From: Phoronis australis
Lineage: Eukaryota; Phoronida; Phoronidae
Assembly (NCBI GenBank): GCA_002633005.1
Contig: NMRA01000032.1
Span: forward strand, 959,692-1,023,691
Direction: 5' to 3'
Length of the DNA: 64,000 bases
Of the stretch, positions 12,001 to 27,000 are shown in pieces. Under the pieces are notes generated by a model. That model was not told the origin of the DNA. It was given only the letters and a program-made list of their open reading frames with translations, and searched no databases. How positions within the stretch are numbered: position 1 is the stretch's first letter; every line of letters begins with the position of its first letter. The translations under genes were made by a program, and so were the position numbers.

Positions 12001-15000
12001 TGAATTTTGACTTTATTCCAAACTGCCATTAGTTGGTTCACGTTACCATGTTAGTAAAATTCAGTAAGACGACGAAAGTTGTGATGATAGCAAAACAACA
12101 CTATCAACGATATGGTGAAATTTTGTTTGATATCAAATGTTTAGAATGAGAACTCAAGTACGCCCGCTGTTAAAATTTTCTAAAATGTTTCGTTTCATCG
12201 ATGCAACTTCACATTTCATTCATGGCATCTGTATGTGTAAGTGGCTTGACCCAAACTTAATCACTCTCAATCTGTACTCGGATTAAAAAAATCTGGTTTG
12301 GACGAAACAAGCACCCATTGTTTAGGGAATTTCCTGAACACCAAGAGTGCTTTGTGGAGAGCCTAAAACTTGTCTGTCATGTCTTGTGTTGAGTTATTTT
12401 TTGGTAAGTTAATCTGCGATGATCTGGTTTGAGTTTTGTTTTGTCTACTTGGTGTACAATTCAAATTCCAGACACCCATAAAACCTGGTGCAATATGGGG
12501 TGTGCGGTTTCACTTTGGTATTGTGTTTTGTAACTAGGGCATGCTGAGAAGGTTGGCCAAAAGTCCAAATTTGATTTTTTTACAAAATGAGTTTGTGGTC
12601 TAAGAGTTCCACTTGCCTTGAGTTGGGATGTTTTAAGGTGGGAGTTTGAAGTCCGAACAGGCAATATTTGGATATAATGTGCCCATATTTTGAGAACCAG
12701 TTTGATGCACATTATTCAATGGAGAAAACTGGTTCTCAAAATGCGGGTATGTTGTATCCGACCATTAACATCCGAACATGTAACATTGAAATGGTATTGA
12801 AAAGTGCTGTGTTCAATATTTTTGGGGCATGGACATGCTTAAAGTACTCATATTAATGTATTTGGGAGCATGCCATCTTTATGACTTTAGTTGATAAGCT
12901 AGGACGACATGAACAGTGGTTCTTCACCCATTTTGGGTGCAATATGGCAAACGTGAAATTTTATTCCGTCAAATTCTTCATCAAAGTAAAGATTAAGAAA
13001 ATTTTAATCTATTGCTAATATAGTTTGCTCTGTGTAGATGTCGTAAAACAAAATTGGGTGAAGTTTGCACAATTTGTAGCAATCAGCCATTAGAAAATGG
13101 AGAAATAAAATTTTCTGAATTAGTTTTTGTGCGAATTACCCGGTAAGTGGAGAATAAATATATCCTTTTTTGGGTCTTATCAACTTAACTTTCATGATTT
13201 TGTCAGATCTTTCTCCCACTGATGGGTTTGACAAAGTATGAGGAGAGTCGTACTAATGACCGTAAAAATTCACATTTAAAATCTTACAGTAAAAAGGCTA
13301 GGAGTTACTGTACCTTCAGTCATGGTCTAGCCTTGACTGGCAAAAAATAACTTTTTATTTTGGCCACTTACTATGATAAAGGTCGCCTCAATTCATTCCT
13401 AACTCATAGTAAAAGTGTTTCGGGGTAGAACCTATTGTTTTCTAGTGCTCGCTCCATGTTTGGGCCTGAAATAATCCATCGTGACAAGTCTACTTATCAA
13501 GGCTTGTCTCCAGCAATAAGAAAGTCCGATATTCCTAAACCCAGAAATCACTACTAATCTGATTAAGGAACTGTTTTAAAAGAGTAAGTAGATTGAATCA
13601 AAACTTCATCCTTAAGTCTTTTTTGGCTAAAAAAGAGTTCAGAGTGCTCAGTTTCAACTCCTAGGCGGTGATGGGAGACCAAAGTATCGTTTGTTGGGAA
13701 ATCCTCTGGCGCATGTTTTTACGTGTATTTGTAATAGTATTGCTTATAATTTGCAGACAACACAGAGCGTGCTCTCGTCCTTGTCTGAGAGACTTGTCTC
13801 ACGATTCAATACGGTATTTTGGGTGTAGTGCTTGGTGGTTGGGTTGGCACCCTGAAACCTTCTGCTAGTTCCTGTCTTAACGCTTACTTCTGTTGGGGGC
13901 CTGTGCATGTGATGCTGGATGGGCAACTCGAAATTCACTAGGTGTTGTTCCGAGTGAAGCAGGGAACCTTCCCATAGAAATGCCAGGTAATCCTATGCTG
14001 ATGATTTGGGGTCTGTGTTGTGTAAAGTGGCTTAATTTGGTATTGTGCTATCACTTAATAACAGTTGCTGTATTACAGTTAACCAATAGTTACGAGCGCA
14101 TCACTGCCCAGAAATATTTCATAAAAATTGCCTCTGGCAGTAATCTGTAGAATCTCAGAGACTGCTAAGTGAGATTTAATTATTTTTCGCAAACAAATGT
14201 GTTGAGTGTAGAGCCAAATTTCTCGACTTATCTCAAGTCATTTTTCATGAAACAGTCCTCTGCCTTCATTTTGTTCAGTTGTCAAGCACAGAAAAGAGGG
14301 ATTTTTAGTCATTAACGTCACCTAGTGAATGTCGAGTTGCCCACTGTACGTCTGTATTTCGTGGAACATTTTGTGTAAGGAAGATCTTTATTCACTCTAC
14401 TCTGTGTTGTGCTACTGCAAACCGGTGCATGGTGAGTCGATACATGGCAATGGTACTGTTTGTCTTATCTTCCGTGCTTCCAATGAACCGTTGTATTTTT
14501 ACTTGTGAAAAACTAAAAATCATTACTACAGATTGTTTCGTACTGTTCCTTTACAGTAGATGGTTACCAAGGCGAACGTGTTCTGTAGACGCAGAAAGCT
14601 TATAAAAACGATAGATCATGCAAGACTGCGAGATATCCCCTTGTGTTACAAGCAAAGCACATGAGCACACTAGTTCCCTTATTATGCCTACAGGATTGCT
14701 TTTAATCCTTTATGTTCTTGCAGTAACTAGAATAGATGTGATTTATATGCAGTTCACAAGCTTAAAAGCCTTGATTTCAAAGCACATCTCTGGATTCTTA
14801 ATCCAGCTACAGTACTCCTCAAAATGTTTACTCTGCTAATGGCCTCTGTGAGTTTGCTGGTAATGGAGAATCTTGACCAAGCACCTTGACCTACATGCTG
14901 CAGCTGCTGGTGTCACACCTCTGTTGCGACCAGCTGCTGTAATCATGGCCACCAACATGTTTATAGTGGGTGCTAGTAGCTGTGTTCGGGTTTTTAAATA

Positions 15001-18000
15001 GATACTTTTATATATGGAAACCAGTCTCTTTTGCCTTAGTGTTGAAAGTACATAAAATATTACAGCCGCTTCTAGGAGAACCCGATTAGCTGCCGTTGTG
15101 TCTGTTAGACCGTTGTTGGCTAACGAAAGACTGAAGACCGAAACTATCCAAAAAGAATAAAACCTAACATGTACATCATGTATAATTCATGAATAATTTA
15201 AAAAATATGGATGGTTGGATTTCAACCTAATTAGAAATTATGGTTTGTGAGTTGCAAAATCTCGGGCGAAAGGTTTGCACGGTTTATAGCCACTTTAAAA
15301 GCTGGTGGCAAAGTCAAGAGACTCATGCCCCTCAAAGGTTTGCAACATTATAGGCTGCAAATTGGAATATGAATTTCTTTTCACTGCCTAACTAAAAAAG
15401 CTAAATAGCACAGCTTGGTATAGGCATTAAATTCTCACCGAAAAATGGGGCAGAATGTTTAATCTCAACGTAGATGTACAACACGCGGAATTGTGTAAAA
15501 GCTAAAAGTGAATTGCCAAAGCTCTTTATGCATTTCTGAAATAAAAGATTAATTTTCATTATCCTAATTCACCTGTTGTCAAATTGGGACACTCACTCAG
15601 TCGTGTTTGCCTGAATTCCAAATAAGACTTTTGTCATTGAAATTGCAATTTACTGCATGGTGAAATGATTTATTATATGAAGTTTATCGGGTGAACATTA
15701 CGACAAGTACTGACCAATGAGTTTGGTGAAAAACAATTGAAGAGAAAAAAATAACGGTTTATTTTACTGACTTATATGTCGCCTGGTCACCATGGTCACA
15801 TTCATTGAATATATATTTTACACCGGCGCATTTAGGCCGAGCAACCTCAACAGCATAGATTTTCTGAACGCTTTCATCTTAATTCTTATATATAGTTATA
15901 AATAATTATTACAAAAGGGAAATAAAGAGTTGATTCAACGTCCGACACAAAGATTTATTTTCCACACTAATTTGCCACACTTCACTGACATACACTTTCT
16001 GGTTCATGAACTCTCGTGACCTGCGGGCTAATTTTACACCGTCCGTGTGACGTCGGCCGCAGTAGAATGTAGGTCAAGGTGCTTGGTCAAAAATCTCCAT
16101 TGTGTGTCTAGCTTATAGAACAGTGAAGTCCAAACTGATTTAGCCACCATTCATACGTAATCGAAACAATGCCAAACAAAAGGCTGTGCTCTTAAAAATA
16201 GTCTCGTTTTCTTATTACGTGATTCATTCATTTTTGCTTTATTATAACAAGTGCTCATCCTTAGAGTACACGTTTTTGATTTGTGAAAGGGATACATTTA
16301 ATTTACCAATTTTGGAAACATTTCCACTGAGAAAAACATGGATTACTCTTTACCATTCAACATGTTTTGACGTTAAGTCTTGTGGATGTTCCCAACAGAA
16401 TCATCCTTATGTACCTCTAGAACACATGCACTAATAACCCCTCAGCTGGAATGGTGTCAGACATGGCGCCATGGGCAGAACTCAAAGCCATGCTGATTAT
16501 CTTCTTGAAATTACAAAAATAAATTGAGCATAATGAACAGAACTATAATGATGATATTTTGCCTGTGCGGCAAACACTCTTATAATGGAATGTTTTATAT
16601 CTCCTGCGGCATGCCCTCCAAAGTTCTCCAGGTCCAAGTAACCTTTGTATAACCAATGACAGATGACTGGTATAGATTTGATGTTTAAAAATGTTCAAAT
16701 TAGCATCATGTGACTGTTTGAACCCAGTCATCTGATTACTAACACCTTCAATATTGTGTAAAACGTATCCTTATTGGCAAAACAAGCTCTTTGCAGCAGG
16801 CCTCCTCCCTTTCCCAAAAGGAGTACTTACCATACATGTCCAAGTTAATGTCGTCGGGGTGGACTTAAAAACGAACATGTGGCTTAAAAATTTTTGAGAA
16901 GTTGGCAAGGGGGTTTGCACAAACCATCGATTGCTCAAGCAATTGTTTCCACTTGAATACGATATATGATGATACTAGAATGTTCATGAACTGAAAGAAC
17001 CATTTCAAGTCTCCTCAGTAAAAATTAGGTATTTTCTTGTCTGAACATGTCAAGGTTACCACTGAAGCTGAATATTTGTTACTCAGAGGTGGGCGAATTG
17101 CGTACGCTTTGAGAGCTAAAATTCTGCAGGGAAGGCGTTTATAAAAAAACTGCCTTTTTAAGAACTCTCGATGGTGTAAATTGGGACTGGGTGTCAAGAA
17201 GGGCGTGGGTATTTAAAAGTGAAATTAAAAAAAAATTAAGGACTTGGGTGCTTGGTCAAACGTGAGCACTAACCCGATTGAGTGCAGTTATCCTAACATT
17301 TTAGGCAATTTCAATTGGTTCTGTTGAAAATCAGACTAGATTTATCCCCCCTGCACTCTAGCTGATGGAATATAAATCTCTGTGTTCTGGTTTTACTCTT
17401 TCTACTGAACAACTGCCTTGTCAGATTTCGAGTTAAAAGTGTTTGAATGAGTCAGAAGCTGTTATTCGAGTGTACTGATTTAAAAGGTTTTGTCATGTGT
17501 TTACCCCTCCCTAGCGTACATTTTGCACTTTTGAAATGTCACTAATATTGAGTTGTCATTATGTTCTAGCTATTAAGTTTATGTTGGACCATATTTACAA
17601 GTCTGTTGATTTATTCAAATATCACCACAGTTATTTAAATATTGACAAAGTAAAAGTATTATGTTTCTGAAAGCCTGTAAACTTTTTCTGAAATGTGATT
17701 TTGTTTTCGTTTTTTCAAATTTTGGAGTTTTTCACAAAACTCATGGAAACACAAAATTTGATAATCTCTCATGGCTTATACAAAGGTGGATTAAAAAAAA
17801 ACACCTCATAACAGTGTTTTGGAGAATAGTGCATAAAGCATTTAGTATCTGAAAGTTTTATGTGATCAGATCAGTCATTTCTAATGAAGTTGCCAAATTT
17901 GGACATTTTTTTCAAGTCCTACATAACCTTAAATACTTCTGTTGTTTGTATGTCTGCATTATTGTGGCTCATAGAACTGCATGGATTTTCTCTCGATTTG

Positions 18001-21000
18001 TACCATATGGATTTTCTATGTGTGAAGCCTAACTGGAGAATTGTAACATGGCGAATTAACATCACTGTTTTTAAATATTTCTAGTGTGGTAAAAATTCTC
18101 CAGTTTTTGACACACTGAAAATTCATTTTGTTGATTGTCTGAGCTTTTACGAAATTTTGGAAATAAGCAATATTGTCTCTCCCAAATTCAAGAATTGTGA
18201 CCTAAGGCAAAGGATCCTTCACTTCCATGGTGTACAGTATGCGAATTATATAATCTACCTTTGACACCAAGAAATAATTCCTTCATCAATGTGCTTTTTG
18301 GTAAGCAATTCACCAGGTGGCGCTAGTGAAACAAGAATCCCACCTATAGAAATGACTTCAGTGTGGTAATTCCATGGAAATGCTATTTCAAAATGTGCCC
18401 ATGCTGAAGCACTGATTCCCTCTGTCAATCTATTTCTATTAAAGTGCATGCACTGTTGTCTTAGAAAACCATGGTTTTGATTCATGTTTTGAGGTGGAAC
18501 CTTTTGTTTTTATTTTTAATATGGCGATAGCATTACTGATTACACCAGATAATACCATAGAGCAAATAAATAGAGTCCATTGCATGCTTCGTTAGTAAGA
18601 TTCAAGGCCGCTAACCGTATCGTAATTTTCCTCTTATTTCGCAGAAAATGAATCAAGGTATTTTTCCGATAACAACCAACTATTGCCAACAATCCCTATC
18701 ATGGCATGTTTGCAACAGCATGATATATTCTAATAAATGGACGAATGAAGTTACACAATATATAGTACTCAGACTTCAGTGCAGTTAAAAAGACTTGTAA
18801 TTACTGGGATTAACCACAGGGTTTTCCCGAAAAATTGACCATGTGTGAAATTCCTGCCATGTAGTCTGCTACGAAATGATCGAGGGACAAAAAGGTATTT
18901 TTCCAAATAATTTGAAGTGTGCGAAATGAGGTGAACTTATTGATTTAGTGGAGAATTTCTATGTATATTCCAGCTTGAAGTTCGTGATTTTGGCTTGACC
19001 TAATTAGCACTTACAAATAGGACCCCTTATTCCTTTGTACCACCTTTTGAGTATTGCGTTGGGCATTTTGTTGTATAGGTTTTTTAGGTGTTTCCGGATT
19101 TGTTCTGATCTTGCCAGTGGTTCCTTTGTAGACCAACAAAGATGATATTAAGACGAAACTTGACCGCTTAGAGGCTGCCCTGCAGGTCCAGATGGACTTC
19201 AACCGGCACCTCCTGAAGCAGCTGCAACAGGAGAGGGAGGCTGTGAAAGGTAGGTGATATGGTATATGGGTTCAGACTGACTGAACCACACTGGAACGGT
19301 GCGTGTTGGTCCCACATGTATCCACTGGTACGACTACTACTTGGCAAAAACGAACATCCGACATTCAGCATTTGGCGACATTGGTTTTTTGTATGAGTCT
19401 TTTGAACTGCCCACCTTACCAATGTTATCACAGAAATCAGCTCTAAGTTGAGTGATAAAATTGAGCTATTTTTATTACTGCAAGTGGCCTAAATCAAAAG
19501 TTGTATTTCGCCATGGTACAGGTTTATCGAACCTTTAAAATGACATGTGATCTGTATTTTTTCTAAATAGGATTTAACTTCATGAGCTCCTACAAATCGG
19601 TAGAAAACTTAAAGTTGCAGAGTCCTTGTTTATCACGTTATTGAAAATCGATGAAAGAGGATTTTACGAGTTTGAAAATAGATGAGATGTTACGAGTTTT
19701 CACACAAAGTTTAGAATTTTTTCCACAATCGCGTTAAGGTTATTGGCATTTGATTGGCAGTGGCTGCACGCGATTGACTCCGCAATGGTCAACAGGTTGA
19801 GACATCTGATTGGTTGGTATGCTGGAAGTTGTATTCACAAACTAATCAGATGTCTCAGATGGTGACCTGACGGAACGGAGCCAATGTTTCAAACTTTTCC
19901 GTTAGAATTGAGTATTTTTAAAAGTATCAAAGATCATGATTCATTTCAATGTATAACATACAAAGTTTTAGTTTGATTTAAATTTAACTTTCTTATCTGC
20001 CAAACACAAGTGTAGCAACTTTAAATGTGAAAATTGGTTTTGAACCCCCAACTCTGCCACATGGCAGATCTAACCTTGAGTGATCCCAACTCTCATTTTG
20101 TTGACACATTTTGTGTGGTCAAGTCAAAGTACAAACTATGAAGAAAAAGCAATCAAAAATCTTTCAGAAAATTGTATGTCTGCCATACGAGACAAAGTTG
20201 AGTTAATAGAAAGATGTGTACATTATTTTTTAAAATATTTTCTTTCAACTCACTGTTAGTTTTCTATGTGCTCTATGCATTATGTTCTTTTTTGCTGTCT
20301 GAGAACTCCCGTCTTAGACAATAATTAGGATGTTCATATTGGGTCGGATTAGTTCCCATCTCAGCATCCTCCTCCAAATTTAAAAAAAAATTTGGGAGGT
20401 AAGCTTGTTTTGTTGCATTTGGTTTAGGGCCCTCCCCTTGATTTTTAGTGTCCTAATTCAATAGCCCACCTTGTAAGTAATCTTATTTAGTTGCATTTGG
20501 TCTAAAGCCCATTAACTGATTTTTAAGTTTCTTGATTCAAATGCCCTTTCCATGAATCCAAGTGGCTGTGGTGAAATGAAATAAAGAGAAATGGGAATAA
20601 TTGAAAAAACAGGGTCGCTGATATAGATACAGCATCATTGTGATTGGACAGTTTATGTCATTTAATAGATAAATATCGAGGATGTGGTTCGTTTCATAGT
20701 CAACCCTATGCTTCCCTGCGACAAAAGCTCTCGTTTTTTCGACTTGGCTTTGTTTCTCAATTACACTTCACAGACACCAGACACTACTGCTGGGTACTAA
20801 TCAGACAACACTAATCTTAGCCACGCTTTTGATGTCTACACCATGTATTAATCAGACATTTCCCTTCCAGTCCAAGTCCTATGACTGCAAGTGTAGACAT
20901 GGGTTGTGATTTCAGTGTTGTTCAATACCACACACATTGATTGAACAGCGGTGTTAAATTCTGTAGGAGTCTGTGGTATGAAAATGCAGTCTAGGGCATA

Positions 21001-24000
21001 CAGTTTCGTTCCATATATCGAGACATTGCTCTGCATTCGGTAGCCTCCTATCCGGCTTCTCTGATTATGCTCAATATTTACCCATAATGCTGAGTTTCAG
21101 TGGCGCAGCTGTTTCACAGTTGTGCACTACTTCCATTGTTTTACATAAAAGTAGTCTTATTTTTTTGTTGTTGTATCCTCTCTCCCCTGTTGTGCATGGT
21201 GAGGACGTGAATGGTATTTGTTCGTTTTGTTATTTTAGATTGTTATCATCTTGCGCTCATTTTGCATTGTTTCTTTGAACTTGAGCATCGATTCAGTCAG
21301 CTCATTCTGAAGTGGGTAATTTAGAGTAAATTACTTTTTCTGGGAACTGAATTCAAATATAAAGTGGAAACACTTATACAAATTTATATTATGTTACAAG
21401 GATAACCTAGGATTGTGTTTCTACAAGAAATATTCATTAGTCTGGATATTGAAGATTTTTTTGAAAATGAGTGGAATGGTCTTATTTTTTGAAGCTTTAG
21501 AATAGTAGAGGCGATAGTATTGAGAAATTGAGCTTTATAAAAGCACATGATATCAATATTCAAACAGCTTAGTTTATTGAACACCTACTATTTTATCCAT
21601 AGTAACTAGTATAATATAATATTATTATTTATATTAAACATGTTTAATTCTAGAAATTGAGGATTTGAAAATTGTCATAGTTTGCCAAGCTTTGGAAAAT
21701 ACATAGTTGACGAACTTTTTACATGATTTTGTAAGTTCGTATTAAGAAACTATCTGTAGCTTACATAATATTGTTGTGCAATGCTGAGTTCTATAAAAGC
21801 ATCGCATACATCAATATTGTTACAGCTTGACATTGATCAGCACCTGTTGTATCATTTGTTTTCAGAAACTGCAGGCGGCTCAAACCAGGAAGTGGCCAAG
21901 AGTCTCCCTGTGAATCCTGTTGGTGAGTCCAACAAGGCTCCACCTTCGGACAACAAGTCAGTTCTTGGCTTGAACACAAGCAAGGAGGCCACTTCTATAC
22001 CCATCCTCATTATAGCATGTAACCGGCCAGACGCCATTAAAAGAAGTCTCGACCAGTTAATTGAGTGAGTGTTTTTCCTTGCTTAGAAATACCCAGTGGG
22101 GAAGTCGCTGCTGTTTTCAAAATCTTACAACACTGCCAGTGAACTCCCATGTTGAGAGGCCCACCACAGAATTAGTGTGGATAGTAAAGTGGTTAGGGTC
22201 TTCACTTCACAGTCGGGTATTTTGGTGGGTGAATTTGGTGAACAATTTGGCCAAACCCACCATAGTTTGCAAATTGTGATATTGATAAGATCTGTCGTGC
22301 CTCTGACCTGGTAAACAACACAGCAACCACCTAGGGTTGGAAGATATCTCACTAGCTTAAAAGTCCTGAACAGTCTTTAAAGAAAAGAAATCTACCCACA
22401 GTTGATATTTCTCTTGTATTGACGTGACAAGTTCCGCGTACGGGTAGTCCTATCAGTACATTGAAATCACAAGTCATAAAACACCTGGCCTTAAGCAATT
22501 TTGTTCATAATGGATTATATATTATAATTACAACCACCATATTTCAGATTTTGCGCTCTTGAGCATACCTGGTTATTAAGTCATACTATCAGTTCAGTTA
22601 TGAAACATAGTTTTAGCTCAGTTAAACAACGTTTTGTCACGGGTTGTTTTTTACTGATGAATCTGCCGTCAGTCAGCACACTTATCTCAAGTGACTTGGT
22701 TGGTTTGATTGCTGTGGTGAAATTGTGTGATTTTCCCAACTGTGCTGCTGAGGTGATCTTATGGTTTCCCACTGTGATGAGGCAGCACTGGGTCATGCTA
22801 TCTCTCCTCTGATTGGCTCCTGTGTCACCTCCCCTGCTGAGTGTCTGTGGTGCTTCCTTTGACATCAAGCTGTGTCCAATATTATGGCTATTAATCAGAT
22901 ATTTCCTGTCAGTTATTGCTGAATCATTATAAAGTTGTTGGATTTTGTTGCTTTCCTATATGTGATGTTCATGTGGCTTAAAGCTCTTTGTCTTAAGATT
23001 ATGCGTGACTTTATTAACAAGTCTGCGTATTTAATAGTTAAATATCCACAAAACTGGACTTTAACTCTGTAAGACTAAAGTAGAAACCCTGTAGAATTTA
23101 ATTTTTGAATTTTTATCAATCTGGAATTAATTGGGTCACGTGACCATGTCTTTTAGTGATATTTAGCCAAAAACGAGAGAGGTAAATTCGTAACAAAGCA
23201 ATCGTATCAATAACATGGACATATTTTACTGGATGTAAGTATTAAGATGAAAAATCAGAAACGCTTTTACTGTTTTCTAAAATATCGTTTCGTTTGCGTT
23301 TTATGCGCCTTTCAATTTTTTCCTATAAATCATGAAAGTCCTATTTTTTGATAGTCTGTCGTGTAAAAGTGGAATATTTTAAAAATAATTCCTGGCAGCA
23401 CTTTGTAGAACAGTTTGTCAATCATAGTTAATGAAATTTTCATGTGAATCCAATCATCCATATGACATTCCGAAATGTGCCAAATTTGGAATTTTCTAGG
23501 GTCCTACATCACCTGAAGAAATCGTTAAAAGCTGTGTGCTGTTTGATTAGTGGATTTTCGCATTGGGAAACTGGTCCTTAATAACCTAATATTTTTCCAA
23601 TCATTAATATGGTATGTACCTCATGTCTAATGTACATTTAATTTGTTTGCCCGGCACTAGAGGGTGACACATAACAACACACTAGGCTAAGTTCGGTAGA
23701 CTGCAATACGGTGTGGAAACACTGAGTGGATTCAATCCCACTATGCAGTACTCCAAACTCGTCGACCAATCTCTTTTGTAGCCTTTATTTCGCTACAACA
23801 GACTAGTAAGCTTCCAAGCATACTCGCAAACACTCGCTTTTCACTCATGGGATTTGGCAATATCTCAAGAAACTAGGTATACAAATGCTCTCCTAGATGA
23901 AATGTTATTCACCAATAAAGTCGTTGAAGGGACCTTCAAATTCCTATGTCATGTCATCTTAGGAAATTATGGTTGTTGTTAATGAACCGGGTTATCCCTC

Positions 24001-27000
24001 ATAATTTCACCTGATAAAACCATGGACCAATTAAAGTTTTGTTCCTTCAACGGACAATTTTGCCATTGCTAAATTGATTTATTCTACTTTGATGTTTATG
24101 ATTTCTGCTTGACCAAATTACCGCTACGTAGGGTTATAAACATTCATAGTGCATATTGGACGTTTTGGATAACATGAACATAAAACAGAAAATATTTCAT
24201 TTCCTAATTTTAGATTTAAAAAATTTGATAAACGTTTTGGTGCTTTGGTATCTTTGGCCATTTTTTCCTAAAAGGTAGTTGTCGTGTTAGCCTATGTCAT
24301 GGCACGAAGCTCTGTCAGGTAATAGTAGCTCTCCTTTTGTGTAACAACAACATTTTCCTTGAAGAATTGTACAATGATCAACTGAGACAGTATCAGCAGC
24401 TTGCTATGTTATATATTTTAGCCTGCCTCATGATGAGAACAAACATCCCATAATAGTCAGCCAGGATTGTGGTGAACATCGAACGGCTGAAATGGTGCGC
24501 TCCTATGGGACGAAAGTGAAACTTCTTGAACACAAGGACAACAGCGAAATCAAGGTGGACGCAAAAAGCAAGAAGTTTATTGGTTACTACAAGATAGCTC
24601 GTCACTACAAGTGGGCGTTGACACAGATCTTTGATGTGTTAAACCACGATGCCGTCATAATTGTTGAAGGTGAAAATCAAACCCTTACACTACACGACTT
24701 TAAAGGCTTGTCTACACACTCCAATCTTTCATACATGAGTTTGCATAGGACTACCGTACATGAGGCTAATTCAGTAATTGGACTGTGGTCTGTCATGACT
24801 TTTTGAGCTGAAAAGTAACACACGAAGTCGTATCTGACTGTCAGTTTGGGTTGACAGTGTTCCAAAGGCTCTAAGGTCCTAAACAAAAAATAAGATTGTG
24901 CAGACAGTTTTATTTCTGAAATCAATTTTGTAGCTGTTCATTTCTTGGTGTTTTTTTCTCATTTTTGTGCACTTCTCAGTTTGAAAGACAGAGTGTTTTC
25001 TCAGAAATCAATTATTGTGTGATGTAACTTTCTGGTAGATCCTTGAAATTGAGTTTTGAATATGCTCTCGCATGGAATAACTGAATTACAAATATGTTCT
25101 CACGCAGAGCATTTACGCATCTTGAACTTTTCCTGGATGAAACACTTCAACCACTGATTTCAAGCGTTCTCGGACACGGAACAGTTACATTTTGAGCATG
25201 CTCTGAAACAGAACTCCTACATGAAACTGTGCTATTTTGAACATATTCTTGACATGGAACAGTTGACTTTGAATTACACACCTCCACAGAATTATTTATC
25301 ATCTGTTCAACACCAAAAAGAGGTCACGTTCCAGTAAATATGACACCTCGTTACGTCTTTGTGACCATTTCTTGCTGAAATACTAATTCTTATTTTCTTT
25401 CTGTTCATAACATTGTAGCTCGTCAGTGGTCAGCGAACTGTATGACATCTTATTCATCGGAATAATTGAAAACTTAATGTAATTACCAATTTATTATTAG
25501 ACAAAATTTGTCGAGCACACAACAATGTTCACGATTGATAGTGTTCATCGATATTCTCTGTATCTTTGACTGTCATTTGCAGTAGGCCAAGAAACATGAG
25601 AAAAGTAATGGTTGATTTTGACAGCTATATTTTCAAGTTATTTTTTTGTACATTTTGGTTTTGTAATTCTCCAGATGATCTGGACATTGCGCCAGATTTC
25701 TACGAATACTTCGATGCAACTTATCACATCCTCCACGCTGACCCTACGTTATGGTGCGTCTCCGCCTGGAATGACAATGGCAAGGTTGACAAAGTGTCTA
25801 ATTCACCAGGTAAAGATTTTTCCCCGTGCTGTTTATGTATCTCTATATTTTATTGCCAGTGACATCTTAACTTGATATGGTAAAATCTCGCCAGTTGCGG
25901 ACAAAAATAATTGCCAGAATTACCTTTTTTGTTTGTCAAGGTCTTGTAGCGCTGTTGTTAATGCCCACATTTTATTCAAAATGGTTTCTGATGGCAGCTA
26001 TGGTACAAAACTTAGACTTGGTAAAACAATCATTTGATGCTGCACATCTTTAACGAAGAAATGAGAAAATGAAATTCCACTTGTCCACCATATAGCATTC
26101 AGAAATGGGGAGATTTTACCGTAAGAGGTAGGTTGATAATAGTTCTGTTGTCTACGATTGTTTGCTGGTTCATTCAAGGTGATATGACATTTTTTGATGC
26201 TGGTGAAAAAGGCCTAGTATAACGAGTGGTTCCTCAATCCGTGTCTTGAGACTTATGATGTCTTACTTTTCAAACCCATCATGGGTCCTTCGATCAACTC
26301 TGATTTAGGCATATACAGCACAAGATAAAAGTAATCAGACAAAACATCATTTTTCCATCATGACGGCTAATTCTGTTAACAGCAAAAATGACTGCTAATA
26401 ACTATTAGGGGAGATAATTTCAATTACAGAATGGCTTATCTACCTTACTAACTTTCCTGATTATTCCCCTTTGTTCTTCGTCATGAGGGACGACTAGTTT
26501 TGACAAGCGATTTGGCTTCTGCCTAGCCATCACGACGACGGGGAATTATGGGTCATTGTCTTTGAATGCTTTTGGCTTATACTTTACGTACTAAAAACAG
26601 AAAGACAATTGTGAGCAAGCATGCCACTAAAAAGCTAATATCATGCAATGTCCGTGGATGACAAATTTTTTTCTTTAATTTAATATTTGTCAAGTCAGCA
26701 TGTCCAATAAAATTTGAAATTGGGTCTCCTAAAGGTCACTGTACAAAAATGTTAGTTATCGGATAGTGGTTATGCCATGGGGATTAGTTAATTTGAATGG
26801 AAATGAAACTCCACCACGTGGGTTCTCTCTGAGCACATCTCCTGCTTTCTTGCTTAATCAGGTCAGACTGTGTCCTCTGTCTATAAAATCAATTGCACTC
26901 GTCTGTTTAATGGTGCTGTTGTAGAGCTGTTGTACAGAACGGACTTTTTTCCTGGTCTCGGATGGATGATGGAGAGGAAACTGTGGAATGAATTGAAAGA

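Larger units (their letters stand above)
9036..19131 (+). other. MGAT1 intron 1 (about 10 kb)
   Basis: Phase 0 intron between the anchor exon and the stem exon. No convincing coding exon inside. It contains several inverted-repeat elements (9191-9590, 9828-10010, 12651-12776, 13921-14342, 14863-16100) and dispersed repeat family A copies (11541-12250, 17650-17940). A long first intron is a usual place for enhancers, but I see no specific site I would name. Confidence 0.85.

Noticed and set aside
26861-26924. Upstream AG (26861) as an alternative acceptor for MGAT1 exon 6
   Set aside because: It would insert about 21 residues not present in the family between SP and ELLYR.
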